In this document: positions 1 to 8,141 of the stretch, in pieces | Position numbering within the stretch: the first letter of the stretch is position 1 | How the letters are laid out: each line of letters begins with the position of its first letter | Source: Gemmatimonadota bacterium | GTDB lineage: Bacteria; JAAXHH01 | DNA length: 64,000 nucleotides | Assembly: GCA_009841265.1 (NCBI GenBank) | Contig: VXMB01000009.1 | Location: 1,347,911 to 1,411,910, forward strand | Reading direction: 5' to 3' | Made by a program: the position numbers and the translations under genes | Notes under the pieces: model-generated | What the model was told of the DNA's origin: nothing | The model's input: only the letters and a program-made list of their open reading frames with translations | The model's database searches: none

Positions 1-362
1 CCGCGGAGGACGTCGAGGCGCTGATCCGGTCCCTGTCGATCGCGTCCGAGTGGCGCGTCACCTGGGATGACCGGCCCACGCCCGCGCCGGCGCCTTACAT
101 CGTGGATCCCGGGTCGAAGTTCGTCCAATCCACCCGGAAGCGGGTCGAGGAGCAGCTCGGTCGGCCGGTGCGATACGCCCTGGCAAGGAGCGTGGCCGAC
201 ACGAACCACTTTGCCGTGACCGGGGGCATCCCGACGCTGGTGTACGGCCCCGAAGGGGGAAACACCTGCCAGGCCAACGAATTCGTCAGTATCGAGTCCA
301 CTCTCCGTGTCGCACGGGCCTACTGCGGCATCGTGGTCGACATGCTGGGAGTCGCGCGTTAG
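1..362 (+). CDS. M20-family metallopeptidase, C-terminal part (5' end outside window)
   Basis: The reading frame is open from the left edge to the TAG at 360-362, giving about 119 residues. The tail matches the end of M20/M25/M40 zinc hydrolases (ArgE, DapE, succinyl-diaminopimelate desuccinylase-like): the segment ADTNHFAVTGGIPTLVYGPE followed by a cluster of small residues is the substrate- and metal-binding C-terminal motif, where the His is usually a zinc ligand. These enzymes hydrolyse N-acyl amino acids or peptides in the cytoplasm. Substrate cannot be told from this fragment. The next gene starts 7 bp downstream, so both may be cotranscribed. Confidence 0.8.
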   Translation, partial: AEDVEALIRSLSIASEWRVTWDDRPTPAPAPYIVDPGSKFVQSTRKRVEEQLGRPVRYALARSVADTNHFAVTGGIPTLVYGPEGGNTCQANEFVSIESTLRVARAYCGIVVDMLGVAR

Positions 363-368
363 CCCATC

Positions 369-1415
369 ATGTTTCAACGCCTTCTCATCATCGCCCTCTT
401 CGTTGTGGTCGCGATCCTGCTCGTCCGAACAATCGCGAACTGGTTCAACCGGGGCGGCTGGATCGGACGGGGACAGTCCGAAATAAAGGGCAGTTGGGCG
501 GTGGTCGAACCGCTGGGCAGGCTCGGCAAGGCCGCCGAAAACATCCTGAAATCGTCGTTGAAACTCGAAGGCGAGGATGATCTGCAGAAGGTGGCGGTGC
601 TGTTCGACGTGGCGCACCGGACCGTCCAAAGCCTTCCTCTCGATACCGCCGAGTTGCGTATCCTGGCCGACGGGGCATCCGAGCCGATCCGCGCAGTACT
701 CTACCGGGACGAGGCCTTATACGCGCCCGGGTGGCTGTTGTTCGCCGCGGATCGCGTACAGGACGTCCACCCCGACATGTACGCGTACGAGGTCAAGCGG
801 CTCACCCTCACGGCCTACCGGGAAGTCTTCCCGTCGGACGGGGAAACGGTACTCCCCCCGGAACGGACCCTGGCGCCCGTCGCGTACGGAGCGCCGCCGC
901 CGGTCGGCGATCGGTACCGCCACCTGGGCAGGCTGGGTGCGGAATATACCCGGGACGCGGTATATGTCTCCCTGCTGGAGTGCCCGGCAGAAACGCTGCC
1001 CGACGAGGCCATAGCCCCCCTGTTGCAGTTGCTGTTCAAGACGGAGGACGAACCCGTGCGGGATGGCGAGACCCCGGTAGACGAGCTGCTGGCGCGGTAC
1101 GATGACCGGCTTTACTCCGCGGCCGTCCACGCCATGATCCGGTCGGAGTCGTCTGCACCGGCCGGATCGCCTGCGTCGGACGGACAGCCCGAACCGGCCA
1201 GACCGGACGGATCGAACGGGCCACCCAGGCCCGGCGCGTATTCGCCCGCGCTGTTCCGGCTGATCGGCGCGTGGCCGCGGTCATCCGCGGAACCGCTGTT
1301 CCGCGCGGCCCTCGAATCGGGTTGGAACGACTGCGCGCGCTTTCTGCCCGAATCGGGATGGGCGCGTGACCTGAAGACCGTGTTTCGAGACAGTCCCTAC
1401 GGCGCTCCGGCATAG
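369..1415 (+). CDS. membrane-anchored protein of unknown function
   Basis: 348 residues. One clear hydrophobic segment lies at residues about 4-22, followed by an Arg/Trp-containing stretch, so the protein is probably anchored by its N-terminus. The rest is soluble, with no motif I recognise. Residues about 255-290 are rich in Pro, Gly, Ser and Asp and look like a flexible linker before a short C-terminal domain. The gene lies 6 bp after the peptidase gene and 47 bp before the TauD-like gene on the same strand. No family assignment is offered. No strong ribosome-binding site precedes the ATG at 369, so the start is only the best available. Confidence 0.75.
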   Translation: MFQRLLIIALFVVVAILLVRTIANWFNRGGWIGRGQSEIKGSWAVVEPLGRLGKAAENILKSSLKLEGEDDLQKVAVLFDVAHRTVQSLPLDTAELRILADGASEPIRAVLYRDEALYAPGWLLFAADRVQDVHPDMYAYEVKRLTLTAYREVFPSDGETVLPPERTLAPVAYGAPPPVGDRYRHLGRLGAEYTRDAVYVSLLECPAETLPDEAIAPLLQLLFKTEDEPVRDGETPVDELLARYDDRLYSAAVHAMIRSESSAPAGSPASDGQPEPARPDGSNGPPRPGAYSPALFRLIGAWPRSSAEPLFRAALESGWNDCARFLPESGWARDLKTVFRDSPYGAPA

Positions 1416-1462
1416 GACGGCGTAATGGAGATGGCGCCTTGAGGAACTTGGAGGTGACCGCC

Positions 1463-2350
1463 ATGCGAATTTCCACGAAACCCCTGCCCGGATTCGGCAT
1501 GGAGATAACCGGAGTCGATCTGTCGGAACCGCTGGAACCGGAAGTCATGGGGGAGATCCTGCGGGTGTTTCACGTGCATGGCCTGATCGTGATCCCCGGC
1601 CAGGAAATGACCTTCGACCGCTACGATGCCTTGACAAAGGAGTTTGGCGCACAGAAGCCCCATTTCCTGGATCACCTGCGTCACGAGAACCATCCGGCCA
1701 TTCTCAACCTCTCTAACATTTTCGAAGACGGACGTCCGATCGGCGTTTACGAAGGCGCGGCATTCTGGCACACGGACGTGGCCTACCAGGATCCGCCCAA
1801 CAGTTCCACGGTCGTTTACGGCCGGCAGTGGCCCGATGGGGGCTGTCCGACCTACTTCGCCGACCAGATGACCGCTTACGACGACCTGCCCGTGAAGATG
1901 AAAGACACCATCGACAACCTGTCCGTCCTGCATCACTACGGCAACCGGGCGGACATGAACGAGGAGTCCTCGACCTCGGCGGAGAAACTGACGCTGGACC
2001 AGAAGGACCGGGTCGAGAACGTCTACCATCCCCTGGTCAAGCGCCACCCGGTCACCGGCCGCAAAGCGCTCTACGGCGTCTGCGGCAGTTCCTTCGGCAT
2101 CGTCGGCATGCCGGATGACGAGGCTTTCGATCTGCTGGATGAACTGGCCGCCCACGCCATCAAGCCGGAATACGTGACCGAATACGACTTCAGGGTGGGC
2201 GACGCCGGTGCGTGGGACACTTTTTCGACCCTGCACAAGGCCACGGTGCTGCAACCGGCCACGGGATCCCGTGACAGCCGCCTGCTCTGGCGCATCAGCG
2301 TGACCGGGCTGCCGCCGATGATCGAACGGGAGCGGGCGGCTTCGCCCTGA
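1463..2350 (+). CDS. TauD/TfdA-family Fe(II)/2-oxoglutarate dioxygenase
   Basis: 295 residues from the ATG at 1463, chosen because GGAGG at 1450-1454 sits 8 bp before it; an upstream in-frame TTG at 1439 lacks such a site. The protein has the family's iron triad: His103-Thr-Asp105 in FWHTDVAY and a distal His248 in WDTFSTLHKA, with Arg267 as the probable 2-oxoglutarate anchor. Family members decarboxylate 2-oxoglutarate while hydroxylating a substrate (taurine, alkyl sulfates, aryloxyacetates and others). The substrate cannot be read from sequence. Two phytanoyl-CoA-type dioxygenases elsewhere in the window use the same cosubstrate but belong to a different family. Confidence 0.88.
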   Translation: MRISTKPLPGFGMEITGVDLSEPLEPEVMGEILRVFHVHGLIVIPGQEMTFDRYDALTKEFGAQKPHFLDHLRHENHPAILNLSNIFEDGRPIGVYEGAAFWHTDVAYQDPPNSSTVVYGRQWPDGGCPTYFADQMTAYDDLPVKMKDTIDNLSVLHHYGNRADMNEESSTSAEKLTLDQKDRVENVYHPLVKRHPVTGRKALYGVCGSSFGIVGMPDDEAFDLLDELAAHAIKPEYVTEYDFRVGDAGAWDTFSTLHKATVLQPATGSRDSRLLWRISVTGLPPMIERERAASP

Positions 2351-2387
2351 GCGGCTACCGGTGCCGCGTGAGACAGGAAAGATCGAC

Positions 2388-3035
2388 ATGCCCCGAAAAA
2401 ACAGACCCAACAGCGCCACGACGCCGCGACGTCAGAAGTCGAAGCGCGGACGGCAGACTGGCCTCCCGGCGCATGGCGCCGATGGCATGGCCGGTGATGG
2501 CATGACCGGTGACCGCATGGTGGCCGATGGCATGGCCGGTGATCTCGCCGATACCGTCGCTCCCTCGGGAACCGGAACAGGCCAAACTTCGGTGGGGCGG
2601 GTACTCGCCGTAGATTATGGAGAGCGACGGGTCGGGCTCGCCCTGAGCGATCCGGCCGGTCTGATCGCCCAGGGACTGGAGACGATCCAGACGGCAGACA
2701 CGGTCGAATCCCTGGCGTCCATCGTGGATATCGTCGAGGAACAGAAAGTGCGTGAGATCATCCTGGGATTGCCGGTCCACATGGACGGAACCGCGGGCGA
2801 AATGGCCGGGAAGGTCGAGGCGTTGGCGGACGAGCTGCGGAAGAAGGTGTCCTGCGATGTACGTACGTGGGACGAGCGGTTGACCAGCGTTTCGGCCCGT
2901 CGGGCCATGCATGAAATGGGCAGCACGCCCCGGGGAAACAAGGGCAGCCTGGACCGGATCGCCGCCACGCTGCTGCTGCAGAACTACCTGGACTTCCGCC
3001 GGGGGAAGGCAACAGAACCGGATTCACGCCTATGA
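2388..3035 (+). CDS. ruvX: RuvX/YqgF-type RNase H-fold nuclease (putative Holliday junction resolvase) with long N-terminal extension
   Basis: 215 residues from the ATG at 2388, preceded by AGGAAAG. The conserved core begins near residue 69 with GRVLAVDYGERRVGLALSD, the first acidic motif of the YqgF family, and continues through ILGLPVHMDG and DERLTSVSA to a C-terminal DRIAATLLLQNYL. YqgF proteins act in 16S rRNA 5'-end processing and may resolve recombination junctions. The usual length is about 140 residues; here about 68 extra N-terminal residues are basic and then carry an imperfect five-residue repeat. A GTG just before the core could be an alternative start. The stop overlaps the mltG start (ATGA), a common ruvX-mltG arrangement. 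Confidence 0.9.
   Translation: MPRKNRPNSATTPRRQKSKRGRQTGLPAHGADGMAGDGMTGDRMVADGMAGDLADTVAPSGTGTGQTSVGRVLAVDYGERRVGLALSDPAGLIAQGLETIQTADTVESLASIVDIVEEQKVREIILGLPVHMDGTAGEMAGKVEALADELRKKVSCDVRTWDERLTSVSARRAMHEMGSTPRGNKGSLDRIAATLLLQNYLDFRRGKATEPDSRL
2481..2540 (+). repeat. four imperfect 15-bp in-frame tandem repeats in ruvX
   Basis: Units GATGGCATGGCCGGT, GATGGCATGACCGGT, GACCGCATGGTGGCC and GATGGCATGGCCGGT encode DGMAG, DGMTG, DRMVA and DGMAG. They lie in the non-conserved N-terminal extension, upstream of the RuvX core. Confidence 0.9.
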
Positions 3036-4033
3036 AAAAGCTACTTGCCGCTTCCAACGTCCTCGTCGTGCTGATCGGAACGGCCGTGCTGGTCGCGGCC
3101 TACCAGTTCTCCAACCTCGCGGTCGAGCGCGATACCGTCATCCAGTACACCGTCGAACCCGGCATGACCCTGTCCGACGTCGCCGGGGACCTGGAAGACC
3201 GGGGCGTGGTACGTCACGCGATCCTGTTCGAGCTGCTGGCGCGTTACAGGGGGGTCGGGCACGGCATAAACGCGGGACGATACGAAATCGAGACCTACAT
3301 GGACGCCGGCCAGATCCTGAGCATGCTCGTCGAGGGCAAGATCGTGGTCAATCGCGTCAATGTCCCGGAGGGCCTGACCATCCCAGAAACGGCTCGGATC
3401 CTGCGGACGAGGATCGGCATCGATTCCACTGCGTTCGTACAACGGTCCGTCGATCCGGAGGCCGTGCGATCGCTGGGGATCGAAGCGCCCACCCTGGAAG
3501 GATACCTGTACCCGGCGACCTACAACATGTACCCGGACATGACCGTCGATGACATCCTCAAGCAGATGACGTCGCGACATCTGCAATCCATCACCGAGGA
3601 GTACCGTAAGCGGGCGGAAGAACTGGAGTACAGTTTACACGAGATCGTCACCCTGGCTTCCATCATCGAACAGGAAGCGATGGTGGACGACGAAAGGGAC
3701 GTCATTTCGGGGGTATTTCACAACAGGCTGCGGAGGGGCATGCGACTGGAGGCCGACCCCACGGTCCAGTACGGGATCGGCAGGCCGAACATGAGACTCT
3801 ACGAGAAGCACCTGGTCCACCCCTCGCCCTATAACACGTATGTGCATGCCGGGCTGCCGCCGGGACCGATCTGCAGCCCCGGCGAGGCGTCCATTCACGC
3901 CGCGCTCTACCCGGAGGACGTGCCCTATCTCTTCTTCGTAGCCCGCGGGGACGGCAGGCACATCTTTTCCGAAACCAACCGCGAGCACAACCGGGCCCGG
4001 GCCCAGGTCAGACGCCAGCGGAATAGTCGGTAG
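3032..4033 (+). CDS. mltG: MltG, endolytic peptidoglycan transglycosylase
   Basis: 333 residues, with one N-terminal membrane segment (about 8-25) and a periplasmic domain. A LysM-like part (VEPGMTLSDVAGDLEDRGVV, about 41-60) is followed by the YceG/MltG catalytic domain. The probable catalytic Glu is Glu213 in ASIIEQEA; NRLRRGMRLEADPTVQYGIG and the terminal SPGEASIHAALYP motif are characteristic. MltG cleaves nascent glycan strands and so sets their length. The start ATG overlaps the ruvX stop by 4 bp, so translation is probably coupled. Confidence 0.95.
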   Translation: MKKLLAASNVLVVLIGTAVLVAAYQFSNLAVERDTVIQYTVEPGMTLSDVAGDLEDRGVVRHAILFELLARYRGVGHGINAGRYEIETYMDAGQILSMLVEGKIVVNRVNVPEGLTIPETARILRTRIGIDSTAFVQRSVDPEAVRSLGIEAPTLEGYLYPATYNMYPDMTVDDILKQMTSRHLQSITEEYRKRAEELEYSLHEIVTLASIIEQEAMVDDERDVISGVFHNRLRRGMRLEADPTVQYGIGRPNMRLYEKHLVHPSPYNTYVHAGLPPGPICSPGEASIHAALYPEDVPYLFFVARGDGRHIFSETNREHNRARAQVRRQRNSR

Positions 4034-4080
4034 CAGGGAGAACAGGGGACGAACAGGCCGCGCCCGGCAGCGTGCCGAAC

Positions 4081-4148
4081 GGAATACCGCCCGCCGAAAG
4101 GAATACCGCTCGCTGAATGGAATACCACCCGCCGAACGGAACGCCGCC
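4081..4148 (+). repeat. intergenic tandem repeat, 19-bp unit, about 3.5 copies
   Basis: Three full units (starting at 4081, 4100 and 4119) share GGAATACC-C-CGC-GAA; a partial fourth starts at 4138. They fill most of the 120 bp between the convergent mltG and SDR genes. The unit is not a multiple of three, as expected for non-coding DNA. I see no terminator with a T-tract here. Confidence 0.85.
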
Positions 4149-4153
4149 TTCCT

Positions 4154-4921
4154 TCACACGGCCGTGTAACCGCCGTCCACGACCATGGTGTGGCCCGTTA
4201 CCATGGCGCTCGCGTCGGACGCGAGGTAGATGATCGAACTGGCGATTTCGTCCGGTTCGGCCAGCCGTCCCAGCAGGATCTTCTTGATATTGGCCCGGAA
4301 CCCCGGGTTCTCCATCGCCTTCTCCACCATGGGGGTTCGCGTCATGGTCGGCGCCACGGCGTTCACGGTGATGCCGTGCTCCGCCCATTCGGCGGCCATG
4401 GACTTGGTCAGCGTGCACACGCCGCCCTTGGCCGCCGTGTAGGCCGCCCGCAGCGGACCGCCGACGACGCCCACCTGGGAGGATATGTTGATGATGCGCC
4501 CGCCGCGGCCCCGTTCGATCATGTGCGCGGCGAGGGCCTGGCTGAGGAAGAAGACGCTTTTAAGGTTCACGTCGATGATCTCGTCGTACACTTCCTCGGT
4601 GACTTCGAGCACCGGCATGATCCGGTTGCACCCGGCGTTATTGACCAGGATATCGATGTCTCCCGCATCCGCGAGCACCTGGTCCACGAATGCGCGGATC
4701 GAATCCAACTTGCCCACGTCCACCGTATGAACGACGCAGTCGCGGCCCATCGAACGAATCTCGGAAGCCACCGGCTCCAGGTCGGCCCGGGTGCGGCTTC
4801 CGATCGCCAGGTCGGCGCCCGCGCGGGCGGCCCCCAGCGCGATGGCCTTACCGATGCCCTTGCTCGCACCGGTGACGATCATGGTTTTGCCTTCCAGGGA
4901 AAACAGGGATGTGTCGGGCAT
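4154..4921 (-). CDS. short-chain dehydrogenase/reductase (FabG-like)
   Basis: 255 residues, a classical SDR. The nucleotide motif TGASKGIG is at 17-24, NNAG at 94-97, and the catalytic set is Ser148, Tyr161 and Lys165 (YTAAK). The C-terminal ITVNAVAPT and TGHTMVVDGGY segments are typical. Such enzymes oxidise or reduce an alcohol/ketone with NAD(P)H. Resemblance to FabG, gluconate 5-dehydrogenase and related proteins leaves the substrate open. GGAGGA precedes the ATG at 4921, and a probable promoter lies at 5004-5032. The gene is convergent with mltG. Confidence 0.92.
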   Translation of the reverse strand: MPDTSLFSLEGKTMIVTGASKGIGKAIALGAARAGADLAIGSRTRADLEPVASEIRSMGRDCVVHTVDVGKLDSIRAFVDQVLADAGDIDILVNNAGCNRIMPVLEVTEEVYDEIIDVNLKSVFFLSQALAAHMIERGRGGRIINISSQVGVVGGPLRAAYTAAKGGVCTLTKSMAAEWAEHGITVNAVAPTMTRTPMVEKAMENPGFRANIKKILLGRLAEPDEIASSIIYLASDASAMVTGHTMVVDGGYTAV

Positions 4922-5003
4922 TGAATCCTCCGGTCAGATCGGTCTAGCTTGGTCTTGCTTTGTCATGAAATCCACACGGTCATTTGGCTGATATCGGCGG
5001 AGG

Positions 5004-5032
5004 AGTGTACAATCGAGGCGGGATTTCGTCAA
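5004..5032 (-). promoter_or_regulatory. probable sigma-70-type promoter for the SDR gene
   Basis: On the minus strand TTGACG (5032-5027), a 17-bp spacer and TACACT (5009-5004) are followed by a leader of about 75 nt to the ATG at 4921. The match is by eye. The rest of the 242-bp gap between 4922 and 5163 holds nothing else I can support. Confidence 0.55.
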
Positions 5033-5163
5033 TCGAATTCGGCCGTCGCCGCCGCGCCGCGCGGCGCCTTAGCGCTTGCCTCCGACGCCCGCGCCGGTTA
5101 CTTTACGCCGGTGCGCCGCCATGGTTGCGACGCCTCTGGTGCTTCCGTGAAATTCCGTGTGCT

Positions 5164-6570
5164 TCAGGAAGCCGGTTTCAGCGCGTTCCGCCACGATCCG
5201 TCCCTCACGACGCGCGCGATCAACAGGCCGTAGAAGGGGACGTACTGTACATAGCGGACCCAGATTTCCTCTTCCCAGGTCCCGGTAAGGACGAACCCGA
5301 TTACGACATGGTACGAAAGGGCGGCCAGGCCGGAGAGCAGGATCCACGCCGGGTTGGGGTACAGGCAGAGGAAGGGGATGATCCAGACCAGGTACCAGGG
5401 CTGCACCGTGGGCGTAAGCACGAGATAGCCTCCGAGCAGTACGAAGGCCGAACGGAACGGATCCGTTATCCTGACCGCGCAGTACGCGACCAGGGCGGCG
5501 AAGAGCAATGCCGCGATGATCTTGGACGCGTTCAGCGAATCCGTCAGATAGAAGAAGATCGAGAAGAGACTGTCGTTGAACCGCCATTTGTCGCCGTAGA
5601 CCAGGAGTCCGCTGAACAGGTCCGGTCCAGCGCCGAGGTAGGGCAGGTAGCCGGCGAGCAGCAGGACCGGAATCAGCCAGAACGGCCTGATGCCGCGTAT
5701 CTTCCGGTAGAAGGACGGGACAAGCATGGCGGTGAACCACTTGGCGAGCATGGAAAGGGCAAGCCAGGCAACCGCCCGGGCCGGACGGAGGCCGTCCACG
5801 GCCAGCAACGCGGCGAGCATGAGGACGACCGGCAGCGAGTCGTTGTGGCCGCTGCCCGCGATTTCGACCAGGACGAGGGGATTCCAGGCGTAGATGAGCA
5901 CGCGCTCCCGCGGTAGGTTCCGGCGACGGAGCATCAGGATCGTGAGGATGATTACGCCCACGTCGCACAGGGTGAAGAGCACTTTCATCGAAGCGGGACT
6001 GTACCACAGATACGCCGCGGCCATGAAGGCCGCCTGCATCAGGGGCGGATAGACCGTGGGGACGTCCTTGTTGTTGATTCCCTCATGGTATTCATCGCGC
6101 AAGTGGGCGATTTCGTCGCTTTCCGGGGCGTATACGTAGGGGTTGACGCCCTGGAACTGCATCCTGGCGTCCCAGAGGTATCGGTAGATGTCGTCGGACA
6201 GAGTGGGGGGACTGAACTGCAGGATGACGCGGCAGAGGATGGACGCGGCCAGGATGAACCAGAACGTATCCCGGCCCGACGACGCACCGGCCCGGACCTG
6301 GTGGACGACGGCGACCGAGTAGGCGATGAATGCCGCGGCGAAGGGGATCCAGAACAGCAGCAGGGCGTCCGGCAGGGCCACCCACGAGGACAGGAAGGCA
6401 GGCAGGAACGCGTCGGGAACGAACGGTCCGCCTGGCCCGATCAGACCCTCCCGCAGGTCGCCGATGGCCACTATGACGACACAGGCGGCCACGAGCAGGA
6501 GGCCGGGGATGGCTATCGGGGCAAGCCGTTCAGTGAATCCGGCCGGGATGCGGTAAGCAGAAACGGACAT
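5164..6570 (-). CDS. polytopic glycosyltransferase of the GT87/mannosyltransferase (GT-C fold) type
   Basis: 468 residues with about ten hydrophobic segments. Residues about 135-155 carry SDDIYRYLWDARMQFQGVNPY, the signature of polyprenyl-phosphate-mannose-dependent transferases (MptA/MptB, PimE and GT87 relatives); the acidic pair in this first large extracytoplasmic loop is the likely catalytic site. Such enzymes add hexoses to glycans or lipids on the outer face of the inner membrane using a polyprenyl-phosphate sugar. The start ATG (6570) is 2 bp from the start of the divergent GT2 gene, so its promoter must lie within that gene. Acceptor and sugar are unknown. Confidence 0.8.
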   Translation of the reverse strand: MSVSAYRIPAGFTERLAPIAIPGLLLVAACVVIVAIGDLREGLIGPGGPFVPDAFLPAFLSSWVALPDALLLFWIPFAAAFIAYSVAVVHQVRAGASSGRDTFWFILAASILCRVILQFSPPTLSDDIYRYLWDARMQFQGVNPYVYAPESDEIAHLRDEYHEGINNKDVPTVYPPLMQAAFMAAAYLWYSPASMKVLFTLCDVGVIILTILMLRRRNLPRERVLIYAWNPLVLVEIAGSGHNDSLPVVLMLAALLAVDGLRPARAVAWLALSMLAKWFTAMLVPSFYRKIRGIRPFWLIPVLLLAGYLPYLGAGPDLFSGLLVYGDKWRFNDSLFSIFFYLTDSLNASKIIAALLFAALVAYCAVRITDPFRSAFVLLGGYLVLTPTVQPWYLVWIIPFLCLYPNPAWILLSGLAALSYHVVIGFVLTGTWEEEIWVRYVQYVPFYGLLIARVVRDGSWRNALKPAS

Positions 6571-6572
6571 GT

Positions 6573-8135
6573 ATGAGCTATCTCTCGCTGATCTTCATAC
6601 TTCTATACTTCCTCGTCCTGTTCCTGCTCGCGGTCTACGGGGTCCACCGGTACCTGATGGTGTATCTGTACTACAAATATAAGGACCGGGCAAGGCGTGT
6701 AAAGCCGGAAGCCCTTGGAGATCCGCCCCCCCTGGTTACCGTGCAGCTGCCCCTCTACAACGAACAGTACGTGGTCGAAAGGCTGATCGACGCCGTCTGC
6801 CGCATCGACTATCCCCGCGGCCGGCTGGAAATACAGGTACTGGACGATTCGACCGACGAAACCCGCGGTCTCGCGGCCCGTTGCGTCGAACGTCACCGGG
6901 CTGCCGGCATCGATATCCATTACCTTCACAGGAAGGAACGCACCGGATACAAAGCGGGCGCATTGCAGGAGGGGCTCGAGGTGGCGCGCGGCGCGTTCAT
7001 CGCGATTTTCGACGCCGACTTCATCCCGCCGCCGGACTTCCTCAGGAACACCATGCACCGGTTCCACGACGAGCGGGTGGGCCTGGTACAGACCCGGTGG
7101 ACCTATCTCAACCGGGGTTACTCGATCCTGACCCGGGTCCAGGCGATCATGCTGGACGGTCATTTCGTCATGGAACACGGCGCCCGGAACCGGTCGGGAC
7201 GGTTTTTCAACTTCAACGGGACAGCGGGGATCTGGCGTCGGGAGTGCATCGAGGCGGCCGGCGGCTGGCAGCATGACACATTGACCGAGGACCTCGACCT
7301 GAGCTACCGGGCGCAACTCCGGGGCCAGCGCTTTGTATTCATGGAGGAAGTCTCCACGCCGTCCGAACTCCCCGTGGAAATGAACGCCTTCAAGACCCAG
7401 CAGCACCGGTGGTCCAAGGGATCGATACAGACCGCGAAGAAAATGCTGCCCCCGGTGTGGCGCAGCGCGCTGCCCTTCCGTTTCAAGCTGGAGGCGACCT
7501 ATCATCTCACGAACAACATGGCCTACCTGCTCATGCTGCTGCTCTCGGTCCTGATCTTCCCGTCCATCGTGATCCGGGTGCAGGCGGGATGGATCAATTC
7601 CTTCTGGATCGACCTGCCCTTTCTTTGCGCGGCCACGGTTTCCGTCTCGCTCTTCTATCTGTTCGCGCAGTTCGAAATCAACCGCTCCAGGTGGATATGG
7701 TCCCCCTTTTTCCTCCCCGTACTCATGTCCATCGGCATCGGCATCTGCCTCAACAACACGCGGGCCGTTCTGGAAGCGCTGCTTAACCTCAAGTCGGGTT
7801 TCCAGCGGACGCCCAAATACGGTATCCTCGGTAAGTCGGACAAGGCGGGTCAGGCGGACAAGGCCGACCAGGCGGACAAGGCGGACCAGGTCGACCTGTC
7901 GGCCCCTTTGAACCAGGCGACTCGGGCGGCCTCATGGCGTGGTCTGCGCTACCGGGGGACCCGGAACTGGCTTCCCGCGCTGGAACTGCTGTTCGCCGTG
8001 CACTTCGGCCTGCTGATCTACTACACGGCCATCAACGGCATTTACGCTTCCATACCCTTCCTGTGCCTGTTTTTCGCCGGTTACCTGTACGTCGGCCTGG
8101 CCTCCCTTTGGCCGGGAACCGCCAGCCAAGGATAG
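6573..8135 (+). CDS. family-2 glycosyltransferase, membrane-bound and processive type
   Basis: 520 residues. An N-terminal membrane segment (about 4-26) precedes a GT2 domain with VQLPLYNE, LDDSTDET, a DAD motif (FDADFIPP), TEDLDLSYRA and QQHRWSKG. The D, DxD, TED and Q(Q/R)xRW series is that of cellulose- and glucomannan-synthase-like enzymes. Four or more membrane segments follow. The enzyme probably polymerises or transfers a hexose from a nucleotide sugar on the cytoplasmic side; the substrate is unknown. Near residue 425 it carries an Asp-Lys-Ala repeat that looks like a slippage insertion. The divergent GT87-type gene suggests a shared envelope glycan or glycolipid pathway. Confidence 0.9.
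   Translation: MSYLSLIFILLYFLVLFLLAVYGVHRYLMVYLYYKYKDRARRVKPEALGDPPPLVTVQLPLYNEQYVVERLIDAVCRIDYPRGRLEIQVLDDSTDETRGLAARCVERHRAAGIDIHYLHRKERTGYKAGALQEGLEVARGAFIAIFDADFIPPPDFLRNTMHRFHDERVGLVQTRWTYLNRGYSILTRVQAIMLDGHFVMEHGARNRSGRFFNFNGTAGIWRRECIEAAGGWQHDTLTEDLDLSYRAQLRGQRFVFMEEVSTPSELPVEMNAFKTQQHRWSKGSIQTAKKMLPPVWRSALPFRFKLEATYHLTNNMAYLLMLLLSVLIFPSIVIRVQAGWINSFWIDLPFLCAATVSVSLFYLFAQFEINRSRWIWSPFFLPVLMSIGIGICLNNTRAVLEALLNLKSGFQRTPKYGILGKSDKAGQADKADQADKADQVDLSAPLNQATRAASWRGLRYRGTRNWLPALELLFAVHFGLLIYYTAINGIYASIPFLCLFFAGYLYVGLASLWPGTASQG
7839..7892 (+). repeat. three 18-bp in-frame tandem repeats in the GT2 gene
   Basis: Units starting at 7839, 7857 and 7875 encode DKAGQA, DKADQA and DKADQV. They sit between two hydrophobic blocks in what is probably a cytoplasmic loop. 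Confidence 0.9.
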
Positions 8136-8141
8136 CCGCCC

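Noticed and set aside
4081..4148. CRISPR array
   Set aside because: The 19-bp units are directly adjacent with no spacers and diverge from each other; no cas gene is present. The same reasoning excludes 21109-21159 and 42317-42358.
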